A stretch of DNA of 64,000 nt from Ancylobacter rudongensis (GCF_900100155.1 NZ_FMTP01000001.1:62001-126000), one strand, 5' to 3'. Counted from the first letter of the stretch, positions 1 to 9,346 are shown. Numbers and translations: made by a program. Notes: generated by a model not told the origin, from the sequence alone.

Positions 1-29
1 GGCGCGCGGATCAGGACAAAGGTGCGTAA

Positions 30-1349
30 ATGACGGCGAATCCCTTCCATCTCGCCTGGTTTCTCCAGGGCTCCAGCATCCAGGCCTGGGGCGAGCCGTG
101 GACCGGCAATATCGGCCAGGACTGGATGGGTGCCGATCTCTTCGTCGACCTCGTGCGCTCGATGGAGCGGGCCTGCTTCGACTATCTCCTGATCGAGGAT
201 TCGATCTATGTCGGCGAGAACTGGCAGAATTCGCGCGACATCTTCCTGAAGGGCGGCATCTGCATTCCCCGGCAGGAGCCGAGCGTTGTCGCCACCCTGC
301 TGGCCGCCTCCACCCGCAAGCTCGGCATCGTGCCGACCCTCTCCACCTTCGCCTACCACCCCTACCTGACCGCCCGCATCGTCTCATCGCTCGACCAGAT
401 TTCCGGCGGACGGGCCGGCTGGAACATGGTGACCGGCTCCTCCGATTTCTCCGCCCAGAATTTCGGCATGGACAAGCTGCCCGAGCACGACCAGCGCTAT
501 GTCATGGCGGAGGAATATATCGACATCGTCAAGGCGCTGTGGGGCTCGTGGGAGCCGGGCGCCATCATCAACGACCTTGAGAACGGCGTGCTGATCGACC
601 CGGCCAAGGTCCACACCATCGACTATAAGGGCGCCCATTACGCCTCGCGCGGGCCGCTCAATTCCGGGCCCTGCCCGCAGGGGCTGCCTGTCATCGCGCA
701 GGCCGGCGGCTCGAAGAGCGGCCGCAAGATCGCCGCCACCCATGCCGACACCATCGTCGCCGCGCCGAACGGCGTCGCCGCGATGAAGCAGTACCGCGAC
801 GATGTGCGCGCCCAGATGGCCGGGATGGGGCGCAACCCCGACGACTGCAAGATCCTGTTCCTGCTCTCGCCCATCGTCGCCGAGACCGAGGACCAGGCGA
901 AATGGGCGGCCGAGCAGCGCCGGGTCTCCGCCGCGCAGAATCTCGACGCGCGCATGGCCCGCTTCGGCTGGAGCACCAATCTCGACCTCTCCAGCCTCGA
1001 CCTCGACACGCCGGTGAGCCAGCTCAGCCTGACCACCAATGGCCACCAGTCCTCGCTCTCGCAATTCCTCACCCGCGCCGGCGACAAGCCGCTGCGCGAG
1101 GCGATGATCGACCATGTCAGCTGCGGCTATTGCGTCGATGTCGTCGGCACGCCGGACAGCGTCGCCAGCCAGATGGACGAGATCATGCAGGAGATCGGCG
1201 GCGACGGCTTCCTCATCGCGCTGTCGGATGTCTCGCGCCGCTCCGTCTCCACCATCACCGACGGGCTGGTGCCGGTGCTGCAGCGCCGCGGCCTGACCCG
1301 CCGCGCCTATGAGCATCAGCATCTGCGCGACACGCTGACCGAGTTCTGA
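30..1349 (+). CDS. LLM-class flavin-dependent monooxygenase (NtaA/SnaA/DszA family)
   Basis: A 439-residue protein, the normal size for the NtaA/SnaA/DszA branch of bacterial luciferase-like monooxygenases. These use FMNH2 from a partner reductase and O2 to oxidise small S- or N-containing compounds in the cytoplasm. Seen: N-terminal 'FHLAWFLQG', the family core 'GGRAGWNMVTGSSD' followed by 'NFGMD', and 'QAGGSKSGRKIAATHAD' in the second half. The ATG at 30 has an AGGACAAAGG ribosome-binding stretch just upstream. It reads into a family-3 amino-acid ABC importer (44 bp gap), and a close paralogue lies at 4659-5972 on the other strand. I infer it acts on the imported compound. No flavin reductase gene is visible nearby. 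Substrate is unknown. Confidence 0.9.
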   Translation: MTANPFHLAWFLQGSSIQAWGEPWTGNIGQDWMGADLFVDLVRSMERACFDYLLIEDSIYVGENWQNSRDIFLKGGICIPRQEPSVVATLLAASTRKLGIVPTLSTFAYHPYLTARIVSSLDQISGGRAGWNMVTGSSDFSAQNFGMDKLPEHDQRYVMAEEYIDIVKALWGSWEPGAIINDLENGVLIDPAKVHTIDYKGAHYASRGPLNSGPCPQGLPVIAQAGGSKSGRKIAATHADTIVAAPNGVAAMKQYRDDVRAQMAGMGRNPDDCKILFLLSPIVAETEDQAKWAAEQRRVSAAQNLDARMARFGWSTNLDLSSLDLDTPVSQLSLTTNGHQSSLSQFLTRAGDKPLREAMIDHVSCGYCVDVVGTPDSVASQMDEIMQEIGGDGFLIALSDVSRRSVSTITDGLVPVLQRRGLTRRAYEHQHLRDTLTEF

Positions 1350-1393
1350 CCCCCCAGCACCGAACCCTCGCCCCTCACCAGGACACGACGCCG

Positions 1394-2242
1394 ATGATCA
1401 CATGCCTGCCGCATCATCCTCTCCGCCGGGTCCGCCGGGCCGGTGCCTTCGCCCTCGGCGTGCTCATCGCCAGCGCCGGCCTGTCGGCCGCCTCCGCCGA
1501 AAAGCTCAAGCTGGGCAATGAGGGCGTCTACCCCCCGTTCTCCATGGTCGAGGCCTCGGGCACGCTCACCGGCATGGAGCCGGAGCTGGCGCGCGAAATG
1601 TGCAAGCGCATCGGCGCCAACTGCGAGATCGTGGTCATGGACTTCAAGGCCCTGATCCCGTCCATGCTGCAGGGCAAGTTCGACGGCATCGTCACCCAGA
1701 TCTCGCCGACCCCCGAGCGGGTGGAGAAGGCCCTCTTCGCCACGCCGATCGTCTATAATCCGGCGACCTTCATCGTGAAGAAGGACAGCAACTACACGCT
1801 CACCAAGGAAGGCGTCACCGGCAAGGGCCTGCGCATCGCCCTGCAGCGCGGCGCCTCGATGGTGCCCTACATCCACAAGCACTTCGGCAAGGACACCTTC
1901 GTCGAGGTCTATTACGACAATCCCGACCAGATGAAGCTCGACCTGCTCGCGGGCCGGCTCGACCTCGTCTTCGATTCCAAGATCAACTGGACGCTGGAGC
2001 TGATCGCCAAGCCTGAGGGCAAGGACTACATGCTCGCCGGCGGCGACCACTGGCTGGGCGACCCCGCCATTCCCGAGGCCGAGCGCGGCTATAGCTGGAT
2101 CTTCCCGAAGAAGAGCGAAGCGCTGGTCGCGCGCGTCAACACCGCGCTGGCCGAGATGATCAAGGACTGCACCTACACCACCATCCGCAAGAAATACGTG
2201 CCGGTGGCCACGCTCGCGGCGGAAGCCCCTTGCGACAAGTGA
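1394..2242 (+). CDS. Amino-acid ABC transporter substrate-binding protein (family 3)
   Basis: A 282-residue periplasmic binding protein. The N-terminus has basic residues, a hydrophobic stretch and a likely signal-peptidase site near 'LSAASAEK'. Mature protein opens with 'LKLGNEGVYPPFSM', then 'GMEPELAREMCKRIG' and 'DGIVTQISPTPERVEKALFA', typical of the polar amino-acid/cystine/opine family 3 (SBP_bac_3). It is followed at 31 bp by the first of two permeases and then an ATPase, giving a complete importer. The ligand cannot be read from sequence. Flanking flavin monooxygenases suggest a substituted amino acid or sulfur/nitrogen compound rather than a plain protein amino acid. Confidence 0.92.
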   Translation: MITCLPHHPLRRVRRAGAFALGVLIASAGLSAASAEKLKLGNEGVYPPFSMVEASGTLTGMEPELAREMCKRIGANCEIVVMDFKALIPSMLQGKFDGIVTQISPTPERVEKALFATPIVYNPATFIVKKDSNYTLTKEGVTGKGLRIALQRGASMVPYIHKHFGKDTFVEVYYDNPDQMKLDLLAGRLDLVFDSKINWTLELIAKPEGKDYMLAGGDHWLGDPAIPEAERGYSWIFPKKSEALVARVNTALAEMIKDCTYTTIRKKYVPVATLAAEAPCDK

Positions 2243-2273
2243 CCTGACCCGCGCGCCCACCGGAGAACGGCGG

Positions 2274-3002
2274 ATGACGAACCTCTCCCTTGCCGATTTG
2301 GCAGGCTATCTGCGCCAGCTCGGCGAGGGAGCGCTCATCACGCTGGAGCTGTTCCTCGCCAGCTTCACCCTGGCCTTCGTGCTTGGCGTGCTGATCGGCG
2401 TCGCGACGCTCTCGCGCAACAGGATCATCCGCGCCGCCTGGCGGGTTTACGCCTCGATCTTCATGGGCGTGCCCTCGCTGCTGGTGATCTTCCTGATCTT
2501 CTATGGCGGCAGCGCCATGCTGGCGGCGGTGCTGGGCGAGTTCGGCGCCCGGATCGACATTTCCCCCTTCGGCGCCGGCGTCGCGGCGCTCGGCATCGTC
2601 TATGCCGCCTATGTCGCCGAGCTGGTGCGCGGGGCGATCGAGAACCTGCCCAAAGGCCAGTTCGAGGGCGCCCGCGCGCTCGCCATTCCCCCCTTCATCA
2701 TGTGGGGGCGGGTGATCCTGCCGCAGGTGATGCGGCTCGCGCTCCCCGGCCTCGTCAATGTGTGGAGCTTCATGCTGAAGGAGACGCCGCTGGTCTCGCT
2801 CGCCGGGCTGCAGGATCTGGTGGCAGCCGCCAAGATCGCGGCGGGCGCGACCAAGGAACCCTTCATCTTCTTCATTGCCACCGCGCTGGTGTTCATCGCC
2901 TTCAGTGCTGCCAGCCTCTGGCTGGCCAACCGGCTGGAGACCCGGCTCGACCGTGGCCAGCGCCGCGCCCCTGTCCGCTCTCCCGCGCGGGCCGAGGCAT
3001 GA
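2274..3002 (+). CDS. Amino-acid ABC transporter permease 1
   Basis: A 242-residue inner-membrane permease of the HisM/GlnP type. Hydrophobic segments begin near residue 15. The cytoplasmic coupling region 'VRGAIENLPKGQFEGARALAIPP' followed by 'RVILPQVMRLALPGLVNVW' matches the EAA loop of polar amino-acid permeases, which docks on the ATPase. The stop codon overlaps the ATG of the second permease (ATGA), so the two subunits are probably translationally coupled and form a heterodimer. Confidence 0.93.
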   Translation: MTNLSLADLAGYLRQLGEGALITLELFLASFTLAFVLGVLIGVATLSRNRIIRAAWRVYASIFMGVPSLLVIFLIFYGGSAMLAAVLGEFGARIDISPFGAGVAALGIVYAAYVAELVRGAIENLPKGQFEGARALAIPPFIMWGRVILPQVMRLALPGLVNVWSFMLKETPLVSLAGLQDLVAAAKIAAGATKEPFIFFIATALVFIAFSAASLWLANRLETRLDRGQRRAPVRSPARAEA

Positions 3003-3766
3003 ACGCGCTGCCGATCGATCCCGCCCTTGCCTGGGAGAGCCTGCCGGCGCTGTTTGACGGGCTGGGGGTAACGGTGTTCCTCACCGTGCTGCCGCTCCTC
3101 ATCGGGCTGGCGCTGGCCTTTCCGATCTGCTTCGCCCGCATGTCGCCCCGGCGGGCTTTGGCGCTGCCGGCGGAGATCTTCGTCGTGTTCTTTCGCGGCG
3201 CGCCGCTGCTGATCCTGCTCTATCTCGTCTATTACGGCCTCGGCCAGATCGAGGCGCTGCGCAATGGCCCGTTCTGGATCGTGTTCGGCTCGCCTTTCGG
3301 CTGCGCCATCGTCGCGCTCAGTCTCAACCATGCCGCCTATATGGTCGAGGTGCTGCGCGGCAGCCTGCTCGCCGTGCCGCACGGCATTGTCGAGGCCAGC
3401 GAGGCGCTCGGCATCACAAGGCGCAATATCTTCCTCTGGGTTCGGATGCCGCTCGCTTTGCGCTACGGGCTGAAGGCCTACCAGAATGAGGTGGTGAGCT
3501 TCGTCAAGGGCACCGCCATCGTCTCGGTGGTGACGATCACCGACCTGATGGCGGTGGCCAATTCGATTTTCGAGCAGACCTATGACCCGTTCACGCCCAT
3601 TCTCTGCGCCGCCGCCTTCTACTGGGCTTTCGTCAACCTGATCCGCGTCGGCTTCACCTTCTGGGGTCGCTGGCTCGGCCGTCACACCGCCGAGGACGCT
3701 CCGGTCGCGCTTCCCGGCCGGCAGGGGCTGGGCGGTCTGGCCGGCCGGGTGAAGGTGACGCCATGA
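2999..3766 (+). CDS. Amino-acid ABC transporter permease 2
   Basis: A 255-residue permease, the second subunit of the same importer. The ATG at 2999 overlaps the stop of permease 1; an in-frame extension further upstream would run through that gene and is rejected. The coupling loop is 'VEVLRGSLLAVPHGIVEASEALG' (broken here by motif: VLRGS, GIVEASEALG), followed by hydrophobic helices. Its own stop overlaps the ATG of the ATPase gene by four bases. Ligand unknown. Confidence 0.92.
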   Translation: MNALPIDPALAWESLPALFDGLGVTVFLTVLPLLIGLALAFPICFARMSPRRALALPAEIFVVFFRGAPLLILLYLVYYGLGQIEALRNGPFWIVFGSPFGCAIVALSLNHAAYMVEVLRGSLLAVPHGIVEASEALGITRRNIFLWVRMPLALRYGLKAYQNEVVSFVKGTAIVSVVTITDLMAVANSIFEQTYDPFTPILCAAAFYWAFVNLIRVGFTFWGRWLGRHTAEDAPVALPGRQGLGGLAGRVKVTP

Positions 3767-4530
3767 GCGCCCGCGCGCACGCTCCCGACCTCGCACCCGA
3801 GCCCGCCATTCTCCTCGAACAGGTGGTGAAGCGCTACGGCGCCCATCGCGCGCTGGCCGGTGTCGACCTCCAGGTCCGGCGCGGCGAAAGGCTCGTCATC
3901 TGCGGCCCCTCCGGCTCGGGCAAGTCGACCCTCATCCGCTGCATCAACGCGCTGGAGCGGCACGATGCCGGCCGGATCGTGGTCAACGGCATCGCGCTGA
4001 CCAATGATGAAGGCACGGTGCAGGACATCCGCCAGGAAGTCGGCATGGTGTTCCAGCACTTCAACCTGTTCCCGCACCTCACCGCGCTGGAAAACTGCAT
4101 GCTCGCCCCGCGGCTCAACCGCGGCCTGTCGAAGGCGCAGGCGGAAAAGCTCGCCATGGCGCATCTGGAGCGGGTGCATCTGGCCGATCAGGCCCGCAAA
4201 TACCCCGCGAGGCTGTCCGGCGGCCAGCAGCAGCGCGTCGCCATTGCCCGCGCCCTGTGCATGGAGCCGCGCATCCTCCTGTTCGACGAGCCGACCTCGG
4301 CGCTCGACCCGGAAATGGTGAAGGAGGTGCTGGGGGTGATCGAGGAACTCGCCGCCAGCGGCGTCACCATGATCTGCGTCACCCATGAAATGGGCTTCGC
4401 CCGCCGGGTGGCGGATCGCTGCGTGTTCATGGACCGGGGCGAGATCGTCGAGGAGGGCGACGCGGCCGGCTTCTTCGAGGCGCCCGAAAGCGAACGCCTG
4501 CGCCACTTCCTCGCGCAGATCCTGCGCTGA
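3763..4530 (+). CDS. Amino-acid ABC transporter ATP-binding protein (GlnQ/HisP type)
   Basis: A 255-residue ATPase. Walker A GPSGSGKST at residues 48-56, Q-loop in 'VFQHFNLFPHLT', ABC signature LSGGQQQR from residue 151, Walker B 'ILLFDEPTSALD' and switch histidine in 'CVTHEMGFAR'. 'HFNLFPHLTALEN' is characteristic of polar amino-acid importers. ATGA overlap with the preceding permease makes 1394-4530 one operon, probably with the monooxygenase at 30. Confidence 0.95.
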   Translation: MSARAHAPDLAPEPAILLEQVVKRYGAHRALAGVDLQVRRGERLVICGPSGSGKSTLIRCINALERHDAGRIVVNGIALTNDEGTVQDIRQEVGMVFQHFNLFPHLTALENCMLAPRLNRGLSKAQAEKLAMAHLERVHLADQARKYPARLSGGQQQRVAIARALCMEPRILLFDEPTSALDPEMVKEVLGVIEELAASGVTMICVTHEMGFARRVADRCVFMDRGEIVEEGDAAGFFEAPESERLRHFLAQILR

Positions 4531-4536
4531 TCGGTA

Positions 4537-4632
4537 CGTCATCCCGGCCGAACGCGGAGGCGGCGAGCCGGGATCCTCCTCAGGCAGACGCACGCGATCC
4601 CGGATAGGACCTGCCGTCCTTCCGGGATGACG
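4537..4632. repeat. Palindromic GTCATCCCGG-type repeat
   Basis: Between the ABC ATPase and the convergent monooxygenase. It begins CGTCATCCCGG and ends CCGGGATGACG, with a further internal GGGATCC / GGATAGG pairing, so a long nested hairpin is possible. A shorter relative lies at 60437-60475. Such palindromes are common in Hyphomicrobiales intergenic regions and could act as transcript ends between convergent genes. Confidence 0.7.
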
Positions 4633-4658
4633 CTGGTGGAAGAGTGGTCAGCCCGCCC

Positions 4659-5972
4659 TCAGAACTCCCGCAGCAGCTGCCGCAGCGTGGCGCCCTCGGT
4701 GTAGCGGGTACGGGCGAGGCCCCGGCGCTGCAGGGCCGGCACCAGCCCCTCGCAGATATCGGTGATGTACTGTCGGCTGATATTGGCGGTGAACGGGCGG
4801 GTGATGAGGAAGCCGTCGCCGCCCACTTCCGCCATCACCTCGCCCATGCGCTCGGCCACCTGGTCGGGCGTGCCGATCAGCCCGTCGAGCCCGCGCGAGA
4901 GCTGGTCGGCGCAGAGCTGGCGCAGCGTCTTGCCCGAGCCGGTCTGCTGGAAGGCGTCGAGCGAGCCCTGTTCGCCATTGGTGGTGAGGTGGGGCAGGGG
5001 GGCGTCGAGGTCGAATGTGGAGAAATCGATATCGGTGATGGCGGCGATCAGCGCCAGCGCCTTCTCGCAATAGTCCGGCGCCTCGATGATGCGCGCGGCC
5101 TTCGCCTTCGCCTCTTCCTCGGTCTCGCCGAGAATGGGGGCGACGACGAACAGCACCTTGATCTCGTCCGGGTCGCGCCCGCCGGCTTCGGCCCGTGCCC
5201 GCACGTCGTCGCGATAGGCCTTCAGCCCGGCGACGCCCATGGAAGGGGCGATGATGCTGTCGGCGGTCATCGCCGCGAATTGCCGCCCGCGCGGCGAGCC
5301 GCCGGCCTGCACGAAGGCGGGGCGCTGCTGCGGCGAGGGCACGCAGTTCAGCGGTCCTCGGCTCTTGAAATACTTGCCCTCGAAATGGATCGGCCGGACC
5401 TTGGAGGCGTCGGCATAGGTGCCGGTGGCCCGGTCGCGCACCACGGCATCGGCGTCCCAGCTGCCCCAGAGCTGCTTGCACAGCTCCACATACTCGTCCG
5501 CCATGTCGTAGCGCTCCTGGCGCGGCGGCAGCTTGTCCATGCCGAAATTCTCGGCAGCGAGGTCCTCGCCCGAGGTGACGATGTTCCAGCCGAAGCGGCC
5601 CTTGCAGAGGCTGTCCAGCGTCGAGCACAGCCGCGCCAGCATGAAGGGCGGGTAGGCCATGGTGGAGAAGGTCGCCACCACGCCGAGATTTTTGGTGTTG
5701 GCGCCGATCAGCGCCGCCATCGGCGAGGGGTCGGCCTTCGGCCCCATGATGTTGTGCTTGAGATAGACCTCGTTGGTGCCGCCATAGGCCTCGGAGATCA
5801 TCAGCGTGTCTTCCAGCATGATGTAGTCGAAGCAAGCGCGCTCCATAGCCTGCGCCATGTCGATGTAGAATTTGCCGTCCCACGGATCGCCGCCGCCGCC
5901 GGTGAAGGGCCGCGTCCACTCGTCGACCGCGAAATTGGTGAACCACCCGAGGTGTAGCGGTCGTGGACTCAT
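4659..5972 (-). CDS. LLM-class flavin-dependent monooxygenase (NtaA/SnaA/DszA family), paralogue
   Basis: A 437-residue paralogue of the protein at 30-1349. It shares 'HLGWFTNF', 'MERACFDYIMLEDT', 'GRFGWNIVTSGEDLAAENFGMD' (core GWNIVTS and NFGMD) and the C-terminal pattern ending in a conserved ...LLREF, compared with LTEF in the other copy. GAGGCAG lies about 8 bases before the ATG at 5972. It is divergent from the LysR gene at 6265, which is the usual arrangement for a LysR target. Two paralogues flanking one importer suggest sequential oxidations or two related substrates (inference). Confidence 0.9.
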   Translation of the reverse strand: MSPRPLHLGWFTNFAVDEWTRPFTGGGGDPWDGKFYIDMAQAMERACFDYIMLEDTLMISEAYGGTNEVYLKHNIMGPKADPSPMAALIGANTKNLGVVATFSTMAYPPFMLARLCSTLDSLCKGRFGWNIVTSGEDLAAENFGMDKLPPRQERYDMADEYVELCKQLWGSWDADAVVRDRATGTYADASKVRPIHFEGKYFKSRGPLNCVPSPQQRPAFVQAGGSPRGRQFAAMTADSIIAPSMGVAGLKAYRDDVRARAEAGGRDPDEIKVLFVVAPILGETEEEAKAKAARIIEAPDYCEKALALIAAITDIDFSTFDLDAPLPHLTTNGEQGSLDAFQQTGSGKTLRQLCADQLSRGLDGLIGTPDQVAERMGEVMAEVGGDGFLITRPFTANISRQYITDICEGLVPALQRRGLARTRYTEGATLRQLLREF

Positions 5973-6264
5973 GACACTGCCTCATCTGCCTGCTCAACAC
6001 GAGGTGGCAGCCTAGGCCGGGGCGCCGCGCCGCCACCATTGCGAAAAGCCCAAGCGATGTTCCGCTCAGCGGCGGCTCAACATTGGGCAGAGGACGTCCG
6101 GGTGGGCAAACACTGTGCAAACGGCCCCGCCGGCAAGCGGCGCGCCCGGCCGCCGCGCGCTGGAAGTTCAGCAACGGCGCGCCGCCGCAGCTGCGGCGCA
6201 CAAATTGCTATGTGCGCTGCACCGGGGGGAAAGGGGCATCATCGACACGGAGCGAGGCCTAGCC
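5973..6264. promoter_or_regulatory. Divergent intergenic region between monooxygenase and LysR gene
   Basis: A 292-bp gap between two divergent starts. It should hold both promoters and the LysR operator. I see no convincing sigma-70 hexamers and no clear T-N11-A palindrome, so no site is placed. The in-frame sequence upstream of the LysR ATG is compositionally non-coding (Ala/Arg-rich). Confidence 0.4.
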
Positions 6265-7296
6265 ATGTCGCACATCAGCCAGATCTACGATATCGACCTG
6301 AAGCTGCTGCGCTGCTTCTGCACCATCGTCGAGGAGAGGAGCTTCACCGCCGCGCAGGCGGCACTCAACCTCTCGCAATCCACCCTCAGCGAGAACCTGA
6401 AATCACTGGAGATCCGCCTCGGCACGCGGCTGTGCCGGCGCGGGCCGAAGGGCTTCAAGCTCTTCCGCGAGGGCGAGGTGGTCTACAAGGCGGCGAAGGA
6501 ACTGTTCGCCTCGGTGGAGGCCTTCAAGCAGAAGGCCTCGAACATCAACCAGAACACCGTCTACGAACTCTCGATCGGCATTCAGGACGGCATTGTCGAG
6601 AACCCGTCGGCGCGCCTGCATGACGCCATTCGCCGCTTCTCCGACTATTACCCCAATGTCCGCTTCCGCATGGAGGTCATGCTCGGCTTCCAACTGGCCG
6701 GGCGGGTGGCCGACGGCATGCTGCATGTCGGCATCGGGCTGGTGAACGAGCATTACGCCCAACTGAGCTATGAGCACCTGTTCGACGAGCAGGGCTTCAT
6801 GTGCTGCGGCCACCGGCATCCGCTCTTCGCCATTCCGGAGGAGGAGCTGACGCTGGAGGACATCGAATCCGCCGCCTATTGCAGCCGCGGGCACCTCGAA
6901 TACTACCATCCCGAGCGCGCCCGCCGCCCCGACACCTGCGGCGACATCGGCCTCGGCATCCAGTCGCAGCTGGCGCTGATCCTGTCGGGGCGCAATATCG
7001 GCTATGTGCTCGACCACACGGCGCAGCCGCTCATCGCCAGCGGCGCACTGCGGGCGCTGCGGCCAGACCGGGTGCGGATCGTCAACCCGATCACCGCAAT
7101 GATGGGTCCCGCCGCCGCCGACTTCAAGCTGGCCCGCCAGTTCGTCGACTGCCTGATCGACGTGCATATGGAACTCGGGCAGAGCCGCCTGCTGCCCCGG
7201 CCGGACTATGTCACCAGCTGCGGCACGGTGGTGGACCGGGACGGGGTGTTTCGCGTGCTTTCCACCGCCAAGGCGCCGGCCTTTGCCGGTGCGTGA
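6265..7296 (+). CDS. LysR-family transcriptional regulator
   Basis: A 343-residue regulator. The N-terminal winged helix-turn-helix is clear: 'DLKLLRCFCTIVEERSFTAA' then 'ALNLSQSTLSENLKSLE' and 'RLGTRLCRRGPKGFKL'. A long effector-binding domain follows. I chose the ATG at 6265, 50 codons inside a longer open frame, because the LysR domain starts there. It is divergent from a monooxygenase and near an amino-acid importer, so it probably controls that locus in response to a sulfur or nitrogen metabolite (inference). At 343 residues it is somewhat longer than the usual ~300. Confidence 0.9.
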   Translation: MSHISQIYDIDLKLLRCFCTIVEERSFTAAQAALNLSQSTLSENLKSLEIRLGTRLCRRGPKGFKLFREGEVVYKAAKELFASVEAFKQKASNINQNTVYELSIGIQDGIVENPSARLHDAIRRFSDYYPNVRFRMEVMLGFQLAGRVADGMLHVGIGLVNEHYAQLSYEHLFDEQGFMCCGHRHPLFAIPEEELTLEDIESAAYCSRGHLEYYHPERARRPDTCGDIGLGIQSQLALILSGRNIGYVLDHTAQPLIASGALRALRPDRVRIVNPITAMMGPAAADFKLARQFVDCLIDVHMELGQSRLLPRPDYVTSCGTVVDRDGVFRVLSTAKAPAFAGA

Positions 7297-7575
7297 AGGC
7301 GCCGGGCGCGCCGTCAGCCCGTCGCGGCCGACGCCGCCGCGCGGGCGATGCGCCGGCTAAACGTGCGGTTGCATCCTCTCCGCGACATTTTTGCCCGTGT
7401 GCGCCGGCGGCGGCTGCCGGCCCCCTGAAATAGCTGAACCTTTCCGGAAGCTTGGTCGTTCGGCCGAGACGGCAGGCGCGCGCGGCGGCGCGAAAAAACA
7501 CTGATTGCAATCATTGACGATGCAACCTGTAGGTGTCAGGCTGCTGCTCGACTGTTGCAGAGGCTGGGGCCGTGC
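7297..7575. promoter_or_regulatory. Probable promoter region of the 7.6-27.2 kb cluster
   Basis: A 279-bp gap before the first gene of the unusual cluster. The last ~80 bases are more AT-rich than the surroundings (run of A at 7494-7499, then ATTGCAATCATTGACGATGC). TTGACG at about 7514 could be a -35 element, but no good -10 is seen at the right spacing. Open frames here look non-coding. Confidence 0.3.
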
Positions 7576-9291
7576 ATGGCGAAATTTGTCATTGATGCCA
7601 AGAGCCGAAACGGGCTCTTGAAGTATAAAAGGCCCAACATTGCCGCGCCGGCTGCGCCCGTTCCGTTCGCGCACTGGTCGAACTACCAGTTCGAGGACAG
7701 GCATCTTCCGTCACCGGATGCGAAACATGGCTATGTCCCGGTCGAGGAGCCATTGTTCAATGCATCGATCGATTTCAAGGATTTAAAACAGGAGAGGGTC
7801 GGCGATTGCTACCTTCTCTCGGCGATCAATGCGCTGATACGCACGCGTCATCCCTCGTTCTTCCTCGCAATGATGGGAAGCACCAGGACGCATGTGCATG
7901 TGCGTTTCTTCGCGCCGCGCGGGGCGGGCTTCACGCCGGTGATCGTCAGCGTTCAGCGGACAATATTGAAGGAGATCCGAGGCAGCGGTCATGCCGACAT
8001 GCAGGGGCATGGTGCGATCTGGCCGTATTTCATCGAGAAGGCCTATGCGTTCTTCCGCGTCTATTACCTCCAGTATCTGCTGAATCAGGACCTGATCCCG
8101 CTGCCGGTGCGTCCGGCGCCGCTGCCGGCGCCGCCGCCCTGGCCCTTTCCGCACGCGGTGCAGCCCGTCCCACCCGCGCGCCTGAATGCGCGCTATGCCG
8201 TCGACTATAAGGAGGCGCTGGAGGGCGGGTTTTCCGACCTCGCCTATACGCATCTTTGCGGCCGGCCGATGCAAGAAATTTCGGAGCGTTTTGACTTCGT
8301 CGACGCGCATGGTGTCGACAAAACGATTGATCAACGTGTTTATCGGGCACAATTACTGCGCTTTGTACTTGACGAGACACTGCCAAGTCCCTTTGCCGAA
8401 GCCTGGGACGTTACGCTGGGCCGGTTCCTCGCCCCGTTGCATCGCACGCTTGCGAATTTGACCACGCCATTGGTCGGACCCGCGCTGCCGCCTAACGCGG
8501 ACATGATCCTGCAGGGCGCGATCCAGCAGCATATATTGCAGACGCGCGCCAATAACCGGCGAGCCATATCGCGTCTGGTGTCGATGCTTGAAAGCAACAT
8601 TGATCTGATCCGAGAGACGCGGACAAGCGATATACGTCGTATTACGTCGACGATAATACGAAACAATATCGATCTTAGTCTGAATGGTATGGCAAATATC
8701 GATTTCGGCGATCTGATAGATCGCTATGTGGCAGTATCATTTCCAGGTAAGCGGGGTACGGGTGAGTACACGGATTATCAGCAGCGGATATTCGATCGTA
8801 TCACCGCCGTTTGCGGCCCGAATGTTGGCAATAGGGCTGCATTCGCTTCAACGCGAAATATATTTAAGATAAATAATTACTACATAATAAGGAAGGCGAT
8901 CGAAGGAATGCATAAAGGTCTCGCCTCCGGACATGATTATGAGGTGTCGGGCGTCGACACCATGAATATAAAAAGAAATGGAGCAGAGGCGAGGTTAAAA
9001 TTCGTATTGATCCGCAATCCATGGCGCGACTACGTCAGAAGCTACAAGTTCAATATGAACGAGCCGGGTAATATCAACCCGACACGGTCGCTTTCCGGTG
9101 TCGAGGTGGCGAAGGTGGACGACCTCTCCGAAGACCCCCTGACAAAGCTGCGCAACCAGGCGAAGGGGCTGGCGGACGACGTCAGGAAAATGCAGGCGGA
9201 GCTTTCCAGAAGCGCCCGGACGAGCGCCGCATTCCCCGTCGAACTGTCCGACATCACCAAGTTCTTCGATCTTCTTGACGTTGAGGCGTGA
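7576..9291 (+). CDS. Calpain-like (family C2) cysteine protease
   Basis: A 571-residue protein from ATG 7576 (a TTG seven codons upstream is possible). It carries the papain-fold calpain triad. The catalytic Cys78 lies in 'QERVGDCYLLSAINAL', matching the calpain Q-x3-GDC(W/Y)xL motif. His453 lies in 'GHDYEVSGV', and Asn481 in 'LIRNPWRDY'. The His-Asn spacing of 28 residues is calpain-like, but Cys and His are 375 residues apart, about 200 more than in classical calpains, so there is a large insertion. No signal peptide or calcium EF-hands are seen. The stretch from about 8560 to 9050 is markedly richer in A/T and rare codons than its neighbours, suggesting transfer. First gene of a same-strand run of giant proteins. 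A role in processing them is inference. Confidence 0.8.
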   Translation: MAKFVIDAKSRNGLLKYKRPNIAAPAAPVPFAHWSNYQFEDRHLPSPDAKHGYVPVEEPLFNASIDFKDLKQERVGDCYLLSAINALIRTRHPSFFLAMMGSTRTHVHVRFFAPRGAGFTPVIVSVQRTILKEIRGSGHADMQGHGAIWPYFIEKAYAFFRVYYLQYLLNQDLIPLPVRPAPLPAPPPWPFPHAVQPVPPARLNARYAVDYKEALEGGFSDLAYTHLCGRPMQEISERFDFVDAHGVDKTIDQRVYRAQLLRFVLDETLPSPFAEAWDVTLGRFLAPLHRTLANLTTPLVGPALPPNADMILQGAIQQHILQTRANNRRAISRLVSMLESNIDLIRETRTSDIRRITSTIIRNNIDLSLNGMANIDFGDLIDRYVAVSFPGKRGTGEYTDYQQRIFDRITAVCGPNVGNRAAFASTRNIFKINNYYIIRKAIEGMHKGLASGHDYEVSGVDTMNIKRNGAEARLKFVLIRNPWRDYVRSYKFNMNEPGNINPTRSLSGVEVAKVDDLSEDPLTKLRNQAKGLADDVRKMQAELSRSARTSAAFPVELSDITKFFDLLDVEA

Positions 9292-9346
9292 GGTTTTCTG
9301 TCGCCGACCTCTCAGGCCGCGACGTTCTCAGTAAAGGGCAAGCAAG

